A stretch of DNA of 21,108 bases from Pelagophyceae sp. CCMP2097 (taxonomy: Eukaryota > Sar > Pelagophyceae). This document shows, piece by piece, positions 1 through 10,300 of the stretch. Location: the NCBI GenBank assembly GCA_026770575.1, contig MU657210.1, forward strand, positions 49,440 to 70,547, given 5' to 3'. The notes beneath the pieces were generated by a model. It was given only the letters and a program-made list of their open reading frames with translations. It searched no databases and was not told where the DNA came from. Made by a program: the position numbers and the translations under genes. The first letter of the stretch is position 1; every line of letters begins with the position of its first letter.

Positions 1-342
1 CTGTCGCCCCTCTCTCCGAGGACGACGGTTGCTCGACCAACACAACCACAAAACCGGTGTTTTATAACACCACCCAAAAACAACGGAGTCTGCCGTTCCG
101 CGCCTCTCGTGGACGCTTGAGAATAGTATCTGCGGCGAGTCCGTCGCGCGCGTCATCCATCATGCGTCAGCGGCACGGTCGACTCCACACGCACCGACGC
201 ATGCACGGCGACAGTCGCATTCGCGTTGTCCAGGCGGCTGCACGGAGGCGTCCGGGGCGCCGCTTTCGCGATGCCGAAGCACCCTCGCCGACCCTCCTCC
301 CCCCTGGCCCTCTGCATGATCGATCCGAACACCCCGAGGTCC
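1..342. other. Intergenic sequence 3' of the GAF gene; no gene seen
   Basis: No convincing coding frame is visible. The reading frames that cross this stretch are Arg-rich and look like by-products of high GC. A small perfect hairpin lies at 56-71 (arms ggtgtt/aacacc, 4-nt loop). The minus-strand gene ends with TAA at 345-343, so this stretch should hold its 3' UTR and polyadenylation signals; none can be assigned with confidence. Confidence 0.5.
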
Positions 343-3300
343 TTATGAGTCTGACGAATCATCCGAGTCTGGGTCCTTTGCTTCTCCGTCGGGTGCGTTT
401 CCGCTGGTGGTCGGCGCCGTTTCGGGCGGCGGCGCGTGGCGGAGCGCGTCCCGCAGCGTCAGCGCGAGCCGGACGGCGAAGGCTGCGTCGACGGCGTCGA
501 AGCGCAGCGCCGTGACGACGAGCAGCGCCGGCCGAGGCGAGCGGTCGAGAGGCACCGCGAGCCTGCCGCAGCGCGGTGAGGCGCCGAGTGCGACTCTTTC
601 GGGATGCGACGGACCTTTTGAACGGCGACCCTGCGTTGCCGACGACGGTGGCGCGCAGCTTTTCGTCTGTTTCCCAGTGCGCGTAGAGCGCCTGCGGTTC
701 GACGGGCGTGCGCGTCGCGATTCGACGGGCGTATTTGTCGACGGTGGTGCGTACCGCGTGCACGAGCTGGCCGAAGGCGACCTCGGTGACGATTGCGTCT
801 TTGACGCGCTGCGACGCTACGAGCAAAGTCTTCGATGGGGTCCGAGCGAACGGAGCAGCGTCCTTCCACGAAAGAGCTCCGACGCACGCGGGAGCGCCGG
901 GTCGGACGTGTGCGACGCGGCGCGCGCAAGCTGGTCTAAAGTCGCTGTCCTTGCGAGGCTTTTCGGCATGGCCACGGCGTCCCGCTCCGCGCGCGCCCGC
1001 AGCGCCGCCGGCGAAAACGCGACGACGACGGGCCGAACCGCGCAGTCGACGGCGAGGCCGGAGTGCGCCGACTGCCGCCTGCGCCGAAAGTCTACGCCGC
1101 GGGAGGCGGACGACGACGGGCGCGCAAGAAGCGGGCGCGCCCCCGGTCGTTCAACTCACCTGGCGACGCATCGGAAGTCGCGCTCCTCCGTCATTTCCCA
1201 GATTTCGGCAATGGTCGCGAAAGGGACGTTGCGGCAGAGTGTGTCGAGGCCCGCGTCGACCATCGCCTCGGCCGTCGCCGCGGCCGAAACGCGTTTCAGC
1301 GCCGCCGCCTTGCGCCTTGAATCGACGCCGCGCGCGAGCGCCGCCGCTGCCGCGCGGAGCAGGTCGAGTACCCCCGCTTCGGGAGGCTCGCCCTCGGCCT
1401 CGTGGACCTTTGAGACGTGCTCAAACGTGTCCGCTCCCAAAATGCCAATGGAGTGGCCCTCGTAGGCCAGCGGCACGCAGATGAAGGGCAGCGGCTGCGC
1501 CTCACAGAAGCAGTGCACGCCCTCGTCCGCGATAAAAACGCGGTCCGCATCCATGGATAAAAACGAAACGGCCTCGGGCGACCTTTCAAGGTGCCTGCCG
1601 ACCATGGACGACTGCGCGTTGGAGGCGACGTAGTGAAGGTCTTCGCCACCCGGCTGCAACAGCGCCACGTACGCGGACGCGCCGGGGAGGCACTCGCTGA
1701 GGGCGTGGAGCCCTCGGTTCAACAAATCCAAGACGGCCGCGTCCAGGCCAGGTGCGGCAGCCCCTTGGTCGGCCTCTTCGGCCATGGCCTCTACGCGTCT
1801 GAGCGCTTGGCTGCGGACCGAGTTGCGGAGTTCCCTTTGGCGAACGTAGCGCACCGACGCCTCGATTGAACGCGAGACGTCCACGGCGAAGCGCACGTCG
1901 TGCGCCGCCGCGCTCCGAGTGCGGACGACGACGGCGAAACGCGTCCCGTAGAGCGGGCCCACGAGCTGGTCGCCGATCTGTACCGCGAGGTCTTCTATCG
2001 GCGCAATAATCAGCGAGTCGCCACCCTGCGACAGCACGACGGGCGCCCGCAAACGGTGCGCCTCAACGACAAGCGCCATGCACGGCAGCGCAATGCGCGT
2101 TTCCTGCATCGAAACCTTGGCCGCCTGTCTAGCCGCGTCCGAGACGCACAGCGAATACGCCTCCAACGTGTCCTCCTCCGAGGCCTCTGCAGCGTCGTCC
2201 GCGGCAGCCGCCGAGGCGTGCGCTGGCCGCTCGCGGATCTCGACGTCGATGGTCGGCGCGGCCTCTTCGCCTCGCGGCTTCTTGGCAAAGTAGGACCCAG
2301 AGGCTTCGAGCCGCAGCGTGACGGTCTTGGAGCCCCGGGGCGAATGCAGTAGTGCCGCTGAGTGCCGGAGCGTCGCCTTGTACAAAACGTCTTCGCCGCG
2401 CACGGTCCCGGCGAGCTCGATCGTCACTTCACGATCCCAGAGCGACGTCGAAGCAGCCTCGCCGTCGAAGAGGCTCAAAGCGCCCTCGAAGTTTGGCGCC
2501 CTCGACCGACCCGTGGCGGCGCCAAAGGCGGCGCCGTGGCCGTCGCAGACGATGTTGCACGTGTACTGCGCCGCCTCCAAATTCGCCGCACAAACGCGCA
2601 CGACGTCGAGGACGTCGAGGTCCGTCGGCGCGCCTTCCGACTCGAGTTGTTTTTCCCAAGGTGATGCGTCCTTCGAAGGTGACGCGTCCATGTCCGACTT
2701 GAGCCGCAAGCCGACTCCCACCAAGGCGCTGGCGGCGCGCGTGTCCGTATTCCGCAGGCGGTACCCGCGGCCGCTCGCCGCGAGGTGCAGGTAGTACCTA
2801 GAGCGTGGCACGGTACGCTCCGGGATCACGCGCCTTGCGCGCACGACTCAAACCCCCGTGCCTCATTTCGGGTCTTTCCCGCCTCTGCTCACGCCTTCGT
2901 CGGCTGTGACGGCCCGGGATTGCCATTCCGACACGGGGCCGCGCGAGCCCTGGAGCTCGACTTTGCCGAGGGATTCTCGGGGCTCGTCAAGGAAGAATTC
3001 GATGCTCAGCGACGACGAAATCCACCCTTCGCCGAGCGGCAGCGCGAAGCTCGCCGTGGCGCCGTGGAAGACGCACGTCCCGCCCTCGACGGCGAACGCC
3101 GCCGTCTCGCCGACGGGAGCGCCGTTGAGCGAGATGAGGGCGAGGAGGCGCTTTCCCGCGGCGAGGCGCAGCCGGTCGATGCGCTCCACGTCCAGCAGCA
3201 GTCCGAGGCTCGGCTTCGCCGGGCCGCCCGCGTCGGCGTCGGCGGGCCTCCGGAGCTGGACGAGGTCGAGGCGAGAGGCGAGGGGCCTCCGGAGCTGGAC

Positions 3301-6300
3301 GAGGTCGAGGCGAGAGGCTCGGATGAGCTGCCGCTGTAAAGCGGCCAGACTCTTCTCATAAATGTCCTCTATCGACGCCCCCTCGCCGTGGAGGCGGTGC
3401 AGCACTTTCATCTCGTCGGCCTTTGCGCGGTCGTCCAGCGCCGTCGCGATCACGACTGCGACGTCTTCGAGCAAGTCGACCGTCCCGGCGTCCGGGTGCT
3501 CCAGATCCTGGGGGTCCAGCGGCACGGCTCGGAACCCCTGGAGTCGGAGGTGCCCGAGCACTCTTCCGCGGGCCCGCGCCAAAGGCGCGCAGACCCAGGG
3601 CCAGCCCTTTTCGCCCTCTTCGGGCGTCATGGCCACGGTGCCGTCGTCGCGGTCCCTTTGCTGCGCGACGCAGACGACGCCGCCGTCCGCCGTGCGGAAC
3701 GAGGCGGAGACGGGCGTTCTTCGCTGGCGCGTGCCGTCCGAGCACCTCAAGATCTTGCAGCCGGGGGCGAAACGGCCGAAGACTGCGGACGTGTGCGGGA
3801 GCAAGACGCGCGTGAGTTGGTTTATCACAAGCTCGTACAGCGCAGCCTCGGACTGCTCCGCCGCGGCGTGCCGCTGCTGCGCCGCAGACGTTGTGATCGC
3901 GTCGTCGTCGAACGACCTCCTGTTCTGCATGCTCGTGCGCGTCGGGCCGCCGCAGGCGTGCGCGGCCGCGGCGCGGAAGATGGTTCGAAACGCGTTGCCG
4001 CGGATGAGCCCGCGGAAGGCGCGCGCCGTGACGCAGGCCAGCGCGTCGCGTGCGACCTCTGCCATCTTCGCGCAGAAGCGCATGTCGTGGGAAAAGACGA
4101 CGCCGTAGTCGAAGCGTGCCAACACGGCCAACCCGCCGCGTACCACCGTCGGCACGCCTTTTTCGTCGACTTCGACGGTGCAGTCGTGAAAGACGCTGCA
4201 AAACGCGTTGCTCGTCGCTTCCGCCTCGTCGGTGGGTTCGCTTGAAGGAAAGTCGACGCGGAACGTCATTCTTTCGACGGCGTCAAAGCACTCGTCGGCG
4301 TCGATTTCCCCGAGATCGCGGCAGCGGTCCGCCGCAATCGTAAGAGCGTCGTGCTCCTCGACGCCCTCGGCTGAGAAGAAGGCGTCAAAGGCGATTTTGG
4401 CCGTCTCGACGACGCGGAGATCCAAAGCCCAGAGGCAGCACTCTCTCATCTGCGCCAGCGCCACGCGAGAAACGTCCGCGCGCGTCGGCGCGCCCTCGCG
4501 CGTCATGCCTTCCAGGAAGCGGACCGCGTCGCCGCGTTGGCGCGCGTCCAGAGCGTCGCCGTACAGTGAAGCGACGTCGGACACAAACGCCAGAACGTGC
4601 ACCTCGTCAAATCCCGGTTCCGGCGACGATGCGGCCCACGAGTCCAATGCCAAGACGCCGCGGTCCTTGCCGAGGCGCGCGAAAATCGCGGGGTACGCTT
4701 TCGCAGCGTCGTTAGCCAAATCCAGCACCACAGCCGGCAGCGCGGCCGGCCGCTCTATTTTCGGCCTGCGGAGCCTACCCGCTTCAACGCCGGCCTCCTT
4801 TTGGGGCCGGCCCATCCAGTCCAAGTCGTCGTAGAGAAAGTCGTAGTTCGAATGGCCGCGGTCGGCCGTGATCTCGCCTCCGAACCAGACTTTGCCGTAG
4901 CGGACCTCGGCTCGGACCCCCGCCTTAAACTCCAACAACGGCGGGGGCAGCGCCGGGTCCGATACGACGAGGCAGCGCAAAGCGTGCGGCGGGAGCACGT
5001 CGAAGAGAGACGAGCCGTCGGACCGCTCCTCGCAAACGGCCTCGTCCGCCAGACTGAGCGCCAGCGACGACTCCGCCTCGACCAACGCCGCCGCCTCTTC
5101 TCCCATCGCCGCCTCTTCTCCGTCGTCGTCTGCTCCGACCGCGATGCGCGGCCGGAGCAGGAGTTGGTCGGCGCCGCGTTGTAGCGATGCGAAGCGCGCG
5201 CCGCAGCCCGCGACGCCCGCCTCGACTTGCTCCAAAACCTGAAATTCGAGCTCCTCGGCGCCGATGCGGTCCGCGTCGCCGGGCTCGAGGCCGCACCGCG
5301 CGCATAATTCGGCGACGTGCCGCAGCGCCCTGTGCCGCGCCGCCGCGCGCCGCTCGCGGCCTAGAGGGATCTCTCCGAGTGCGCCGATGCATCTCGCCCA
5401 TCGACGCGCCTCTGACGAAGTGCATGGCGTTTGCGAGCGCGTGTGCGAGCGCTGCGCAAAAGTCGACGTCGTTGGCGTCCTTGGACCCGGGCGCGCGCGT
5501 CACGGCAAGGAGGAGGCCCGCTTCGCCGGTGCGCTCAAAGGGCGCGACGACGATCTCGGGCGCGAAGGGCATGGCAAAGGCCACGTCGAAGGACTTTGAC
5601 ACCTGATTGAAGACGCTGAACAGAAACGGACGCAACATGGTGAGAGACGCACGGCGTGGACGGGGTCCCAGAAGACGCTCCTCATGTGGCCCGGGATCTC
5701 GAGCAGCCTGCGCGCGTGACGAAGCGTCTTGGTCGATACATTGAGACGTCGCAAGACGGACCTCCGGGGCGCGGTCATCTGGCGGAACGCGGCGCCGTGC
5801 CCGAGGCGGCCGACGACGGTAATAGCCTCGCCGTCGTAGGCCCAGACCTCTGCCATCCTTGCAGTGAGCACGCAGTCCAGCGCGCACGAGAGCGCGGCGT
5901 CGTAGACTTCTGCACGGCCGTGCACGTTGTCCGCTTTCGTCTTAAATTTCGAAGAATGGACCGCATCGCCGACGCGCTTCGCTGACACGGCGAGGCGCAG
6001 GCGGAGGACGTGGCGCGCGATTGTGACTGCGGCATACTCTATAAATTGGCGCACCGCCGCGTCCAGCGGCGCCCCGACGCCGAGGCGCCGCGGCGTCACT
6101 CTTAAAAGTTCCTTGATCGCGCGGAGAGACAAGTCCGTCTCGCGCAGGCCGTCCTCCCAGTGGACCTCGAAGATGGTGGCGAAGCCGCGTCTGTCCTTGA
6201 CTCTGTGGGAATCGACGACTTGGCCACAGACGACGCGCGCTGCCACCTTGGGCGGCGCGCGCCCGGAGGCGAGGCCGTTGCGCGTGGGCCGCAGCCGCCA

Positions 6301-7197
6301 GAGCTTGACGCGGCGGCACGCGTCCGGGTCCTTTTCGACGCGGAGGAAGGGTTTCAGACGGTCTTCAAAAGCGGCGTCTTCCCACGCGTCCGGCGGCAGG
6401 GCAAAGTCCTCATCGTCCTCCAGCGCCGCCACGTCGTTGCCGCGGTCCAGCGCCACCGCCGCCGCGCAGAGACCCGACACGGCGAGGCACCCGATTGCCG
6501 CGCCGACCTCTCGACGGAGTGGGGCGACGATGAACGGCGCGCGCAAGAGGCCCTCGTCCTTCAAACGCTCCTCCAAGACGCAACTCTTGTCCGCGCTCCG
6601 GAACAGCGCCGAAACGGCCGCGTCGCCGCGGTCGTAAGTCTTCGAGCCCTCGCCGCACGTCACCACGACCACGCTCGTGGAACCTGGCTCCAGCAAAGCG
6701 CACCGCGCCACGCACCTACGCCGTCCCGTCTCGTAAGTGGACCTTCGCATACTCTCAAAGGACGGGCCGCCGTCGAAGGAGCCGGGTCCTTCGAGAGCCG
6801 GTCGTCCCGGTGCGGGCCTCTCGGAGAGGACACAGGAGGCTCGCTCGCCGCCGCCAAACGACTTGCCGAGGCACGCGTCGAGCTCAAACAGCGCGGCTTG
6901 TAATAGCGCCGCTTTGCCGCCGCCGCGCCGCGCGTCGCACCAGAGTGCGCAGGCGCGGGCGAGGCGAGGCGCGCCGTTTTCCAAAGCGACGGCGAGGGCT
7001 CGAGCCTGCTCCAGGCGCATGCCATACACCTGCGTCTCCGCGGCGACGAGCGCCGCCGACCGCGCTTGGCGCGCGGCGGGGCCGCGGTCGAGTCCGGGCT
7101 CGGTGGCTTCGACGAGTTGTCGCTCGGCCGGCAGCAGCGCCAGGCGCGCGAGCCGCTGGGCGTGGCGCAGCCGCACTTCTTTCGCCTGAGACGACAT
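343..7197 (-). CDS. Giant multi-GAF / Tudor-like / C2-like protein (7 exons, about 2,159 aa)
   Basis: Proposed exons on the minus strand: 7197-5653, 5602-5417, 5370-2893, 2817-1160, 1078-888, 816-615, 562-343. All joins keep phase. Introns are 50, 46, 75, 81, 71 and 52 nt. The ATG at 7197 is the first in frame after a stop. Domains by eye: GAF 95-250, Tudor-like 315-366 (ends FEVHWEDGLRETDL), GAF 430-580, Tudor-like 722-780 (KVWFGGEI, YDFLYDD), an unassigned region, GAF 1077-1232, C2-like 1298-1445, C2-like 1469-1594, weak GAF 1619-1734, clear GAF 1756-1904 (FICVPLAYEGHSIGILG), GAF 1909-2150, and an acidic Ser-rich end. GAF domains bind small ligands or dimerise, and C2 domains bind lipid or protein. 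No kinase, cyclase, phosphodiesterase or GGDEF domain is seen, so a soluble sensor/scaffold role is inferred. The first C2-like domain is split by the 2892-2818 intron, and the later coding stretches have no ATG of their own at their 5' ends; both argue for one gene. Weakest joins: 5416-5371 (donor GTCAGA, acceptor GAGAG) and 887-817. Two or three separate genes remain possible. Confidence 0.68.
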
Positions 7198-7438
7198 CGC
7201 AACGACGAGACGCCCGTCAGATGGCCCGAAGACTCCTTAGGTCCTCAAGGGCTGTGGCCATGCACTGGCACACGTGCACCCGAGACCTTCGATCACCATC
7301 CTTTCGCCGAAAAGACCCGCGATGCGCTACAATTGTAGCCGGCGTTGGAATTCGTTGGAATTCGAAAGCGTCGGCGGGCGGCCGCCAAGGACGGATTGGA
7401 TGCGCACGCATCGTCGACGTGGATGCATGGGTCCGAGA
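7198..7438. other. Short spacer between two minus-strand genes
   Basis: This 241-bp stretch is the 3' flank of the repeat-protein gene and the 5' flank/promoter of the giant GAF gene. I see no TATA box, RNA gene or convincing coding frame. A short duplication (ggaattcg type) occurs near 7347-7360. Confidence 0.5.
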
Positions 7439-9880
7439 TCACTCTTCTTTTATTCGAGGCGGCTCGGGTGCGGCATCCGGGCCTCGCTTGCGGCGCGTGG
7501 CCGCCGGCGCGGCGCCGTCGCCGCGCGCGGGCTCGGGGCCGCCGGCGCCGCGCGCGGCGGCGGCGCGGGCGCGGTAGGCGGCGATGTAAGCCTGCTGGAG
7601 CGGTATCCGGTCGAAATGCCGCTTCATGCGCTTTGGCGACCGGTGCTTGGCCTGGACCTTGCGATTCATCGTCGCTTCGGGCAGCCGCCGGTACGCGCGG
7701 CGCTTCCGCGGCGCTTGTTTGCCGCGCGCCGCGGAAATGACGTCGAGTAAAGCGAGGTCCTCGACGCCCGCGCGCGCGAACGCCGCGGCCGTGTAATCAA
7801 AGTTGGGCATCTTCTTCGGCGCTGCTTTGGCAATGGCCTCTAACAGAAACGGCGCCTCGACGCCCGCCGCCGCAAAGGCCCAGACGGTGTTGGAGAGTTG
7901 CTGCGCCGAGAACGTCGCAATCTTCTTCGGCGCCTTGGAAGCGACGGCTTCAAACAACAAGGGCGCTTCAACGCCCGCCTTTGCAAAGGCCCAGACCGTG
8001 ATGGAGAGGCCCTGGGCGTTGAACCTTGATATTTGCTCCACGGACTCGAGCGAGATCGCTTCGAATAACAGTGGCGCCGCGACCTTTGCCGTGGAGAAGG
8101 CCCAGGCCAAGTTGGCCAGGCCCTGCGGTGTGAACGACTTCATCTTCGCCGTCGCGGTTTCAGCCAAGGCTTCGAAGAGCGACGGCGCCTTGACTCCGGC
8201 AGACGCGTACGCCCAGGCGGTGTTCGAGAGCGCCTGCGGCTCGAAGGCTTGGATTTTCTTCGTCGCTTGGATGGCAAAGGCTTCGAATAACAACGGCGCC
8301 TTGCATCCCGCCGTGGAAAACGCCCACGCCGTGTTGGCCAAAGCCTGGGGCTCGAAGGCATCTGCCTTCTTCACCGCCTCTTTGGCGACTGCCTCGAAGA
8401 GCCAGGGCACGTCAAAGCCCGCCGTCGCAAAGGCCCACGCCGTGTTCGCCATGGCTTGCGCATGAAAATTAGGCATCTTCTTCGTCGCGGCCACGGCGGC
8501 GTCGGCCATGAGCTGCGGCGCCTCTGCGCGGGCCCGTGCAAAAGCCCAGACCAAAGTAGCGAGCTCGACGGAATTAAAGGCCCCCAGCTTCTTCGCCGAC
8601 TCCCCAGCCAGGGCTTCAAATAAAGCCGGCGCCGCAAAGCCCGCGGTGGCATAGGCCCACGCCGTCATGGCCAGGTGCTGAGGCCGCGCGAAGTCGAGCT
8701 GGTGCGGGGTCGTCTTGCCAATAGCCTCGAATAACAAGGGCGCTTCAATCCCAGCCTTTGCAAAGGCCCAGACGGTGTTGGCCTTGTTCTGCGGGTTGAA
8801 CGAGTTCAATTTGGGGACTGCGTCCAAGGCAAACGCCCCGAACATGTGCGGCGCGGGGACGCCCGCGTTCGAAAAGGCCCACGCCGTGTTTGCCAGCGCC
8901 TGCGCGTTCAACGTCTTCAGCACCTCCTTTTCAGAGGCGCGCAAAGCGACTGCTTCAAATAACAACGGCGCCTCGACGCCGGCCGTGGAGAAGGCCCAGA
9001 CGATGTTTGCGAGCTCTTGCGAGTTGAACGTCTCCATCTTCCTCGTCGATTCCAAGGCCAGCGCTTCAAACAGCTCCGGCGCCTCGACACCCGCCTTTGC
9101 AAAGGCCCAGGCCGTGCTCGCCAAAGCCTGGGCCTCGAACTTGCGCATTTTTAAAGGCGCCAACGCGGCGACGTGCTTGAGGAGGAGAGGCGTGGCCTTG
9201 ACTCTTCCGATCTTGGCCGCGCCGTGGACAGCGCCGCTGAGCGTCTGGGGCGACCAGGAGCCGTCCACCGCCGCAGCGGCTCTTTCCACGAGGTCCTCCA
9301 GGCGCCGGTCGACTTTGGTCGTGCGGCCGACGCTCGGGTACGTCACCTTTGCGATGCGGTGGAGGGCCGTAGTGAGGTTCACGTCGTTAAAAGCTCGCGG
9401 CGCCTCGTCAAACAACTCCAAGACCTGCCACGCGGCGGAGCACTTGACGATCTCCGCGTTCAGCGCCGCCCAGCGCACGCGCTGCTCCGCCGCAGGCACT
9501 TGTTTGTCCCAGCCGCGGATGCGAGGCACGCCCTTGGGCCGGCCCCACGTCTCGCGCATGGCTCCTTGGTCGTCGCGGAAGAGGCGGTGCATGTCCGCCT
9601 TGTTGTTCCGGCGCCAAGTCTCGCGCTGCGAGTCCGTCCAGACCTGCGGCGCCTCGGCCTCCGACGCGCGCCACGTTTCTGCCGGGCCCCGCGCCGCGCC
9701 GCGGGCGCGCGCCTCGTCCGCCGGACGCGCCGCCACGTCCGCCGGGTTCGGCGGGTGCCGCACGGCGGCGGCGCCGTGGGCGCGCTGCGCGGTGGCCTCG
9801 TACGGGGCCTCGAAGGGCGTCTTCGGCGGAGCGCAGAGCGACCGCGCGGGGCGCCGCAGCGGCAGCGCAGTGCGCCACAT
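7439..9880 (-). CDS. Organelle-type RNA-binding protein with 37-residue helical repeats (OPR/HPR-like)
   Basis: A single open frame of 813 residues from ATG 9880 to TAA... stop at 7439-7441. The frame is open a further 59 codons upstream but with no ATG, so an upstream exon is possible. The N-terminus (MWRTALPLRRPARSLCAPPK) is Arg-rich without acidic residues, which suits a mitochondrial or plastid targeting peptide. A conserved lead-in follows (FNDVNLTTALHRIAK). Residues about 244-710 then hold twelve repeats of about 37 residues with core NTAWAFAKAGVEAPLLFEA and a linker like KKM..F.aQaL; a degenerate thirteenth follows. Such alpha-solenoids (OPR/heptatricopeptide type, often in RAP-domain proteins) bind organellar transcripts and act in their processing or translation. 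No C-terminal RAP domain is seen; the last 95 residues are basic and disordered-looking. Function in organelle RNA metabolism is inferred from family; the RNA target is unknown. Confidence 0.85.
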   Translation of the reverse strand: MWRTALPLRRPARSLCAPPKTPFEAPYEATAQRAHGAAAVRHPPNPADVAARPADEARARGAARGPAETWRASEAEAPQVWTDSQRETWRRNNKADMHRLFRDDQGAMRETWGRPKGVPRIRGWDKQVPAAEQRVRWAALNAEIVKCSAAWQVLELFDEAPRAFNDVNLTTALHRIAKVTYPSVGRTTKVDRRLEDLVERAAAAVDGSWSPQTLSGAVHGAAKIGRVKATPLLLKHVAALAPLKMRKFEAQALASTAWAFAKAGVEAPELFEALALESTRKMETFNSQELANIVWAFSTAGVEAPLLFEAVALRASEKEVLKTLNAQALANTAWAFSNAGVPAPHMFGAFALDAVPKLNSFNPQNKANTVWAFAKAGIEAPLLFEAIGKTTPHQLDFARPQHLAMTAWAYATAGFAAPALFEALAGESAKKLGAFNSVELATLVWAFARARAEAPQLMADAAVAATKKMPNFHAQAMANTAWAFATAGFDVPWLFEAVAKEAVKKADAFEPQALANTAWAFSTAGCKAPLLFEAFAIQATKKIQAFEPQALSNTAWAYASAGVKAPSLFEALAETATAKMKSFTPQGLANLAWAFSTAKVAAPLLFEAISLESVEQISRFNAQGLSITVWAFAKAGVEAPLLFEAVASKAPKKIATFSAQQLSNTVWAFAAAGVEAPFLLEAIAKAAPKKMPNFDYTAAAFARAGVEDLALLDVISAARGKQAPRKRRAYRRLPEATMNRKVQAKHRSPKRMKRHFDRIPLQQAYIAAYRARAAAARGAGGPEPARGDGAAPAATRRKRGPDAAPEPPRIKEE
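7700..9160 (-). repeat. Coding tandem repeat array (about 111-bp period, 12-13 units)
   Basis: On the plus strand the words gcctcga, aacaa.ggcgc and gcaaaggccca recur about every 111 bp through this stretch. They are the nucleotide image of the 37-residue helical repeats. Units diverge in sequence but keep period and frame, apart from one unit with three extra residues (ASEKE, near 8935) and the collapsed last unit near 7790. Confidence 0.85.
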
Positions 9881-10132
9881 GAGACAACCGGCGACCACGG
9901 TCAACCACGCGACCGGGCCGCGTCGAGCCGCGTCTACTGAGAGCCCAGGGGCTCGAGAGACGCGCGTCCGCGACGTTTCGCCAAAGTCGCCGACCCCGAA
10001 AACGGCCAAAGTGCAAGGACATTTTAAACTCGACCCAACGCCGCCGCGAGCCGCCAATGTCCGAGGGGCTAGAGTTCCCGGAGGACAGCAAGGCCAGGTC
10101 CTCGTAAGCGGAAGAGAGCAGTCCGTTTTTTG

Positions 10133-10300
10133 AGGACCCGACTGAACAGGGTCCTTGCCGTTTAATCAACGTCAGTTTACGGCAAGGGCCCTTCGGGTCC
10201 TTTGATTGAAGGATTACCAGGGGCAATTTGTCTGTCCGTCCGTCCGTCCGTCCATCTGTCTGTCTGTCCACGGGTAAATCCGCGAGGTTCCACCTTTGGG
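10133..10300 (+). repeat. Dispersed hairpin-plus-microsatellite repeat, copy 1
   Basis: This copy is nearly identical to 20809-20987 on the same strand. Order of parts: a left arm interrupted by about 6 nt relative to copy 2 (10133-10161), a conserved loop (tttaatcaacgtcagttt), an intact right arm (10179-10201), a conserved stretch (tttgattgaaggatta), a TCTG/TCCG tetranucleotide array (about 10228-10269) and a shared end (gaggttccacctttggg). It lies about 250 bp 5' of the repeat-protein start at 9880. No coding capacity or transposase is seen, so a non-autonomous mobile element or repeat family is inferred. Confidence 0.85.

Noticed and set aside
407..1484. Plus-strand open frames of 352 and 258 codons opposite the 3' end of the GAF gene
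   Set aside because: Composition is Arg/Ser/Ala noise with no domain. The minus strand has GAF-type sequence and matching splice signals in the same place.
8715..10133. 472-codon plus-strand frame over the helical-repeat gene
   Set aside because: It is the antisense image of the 37-residue repeats (recurring ASNNNGAS words) and has no independent family signal.
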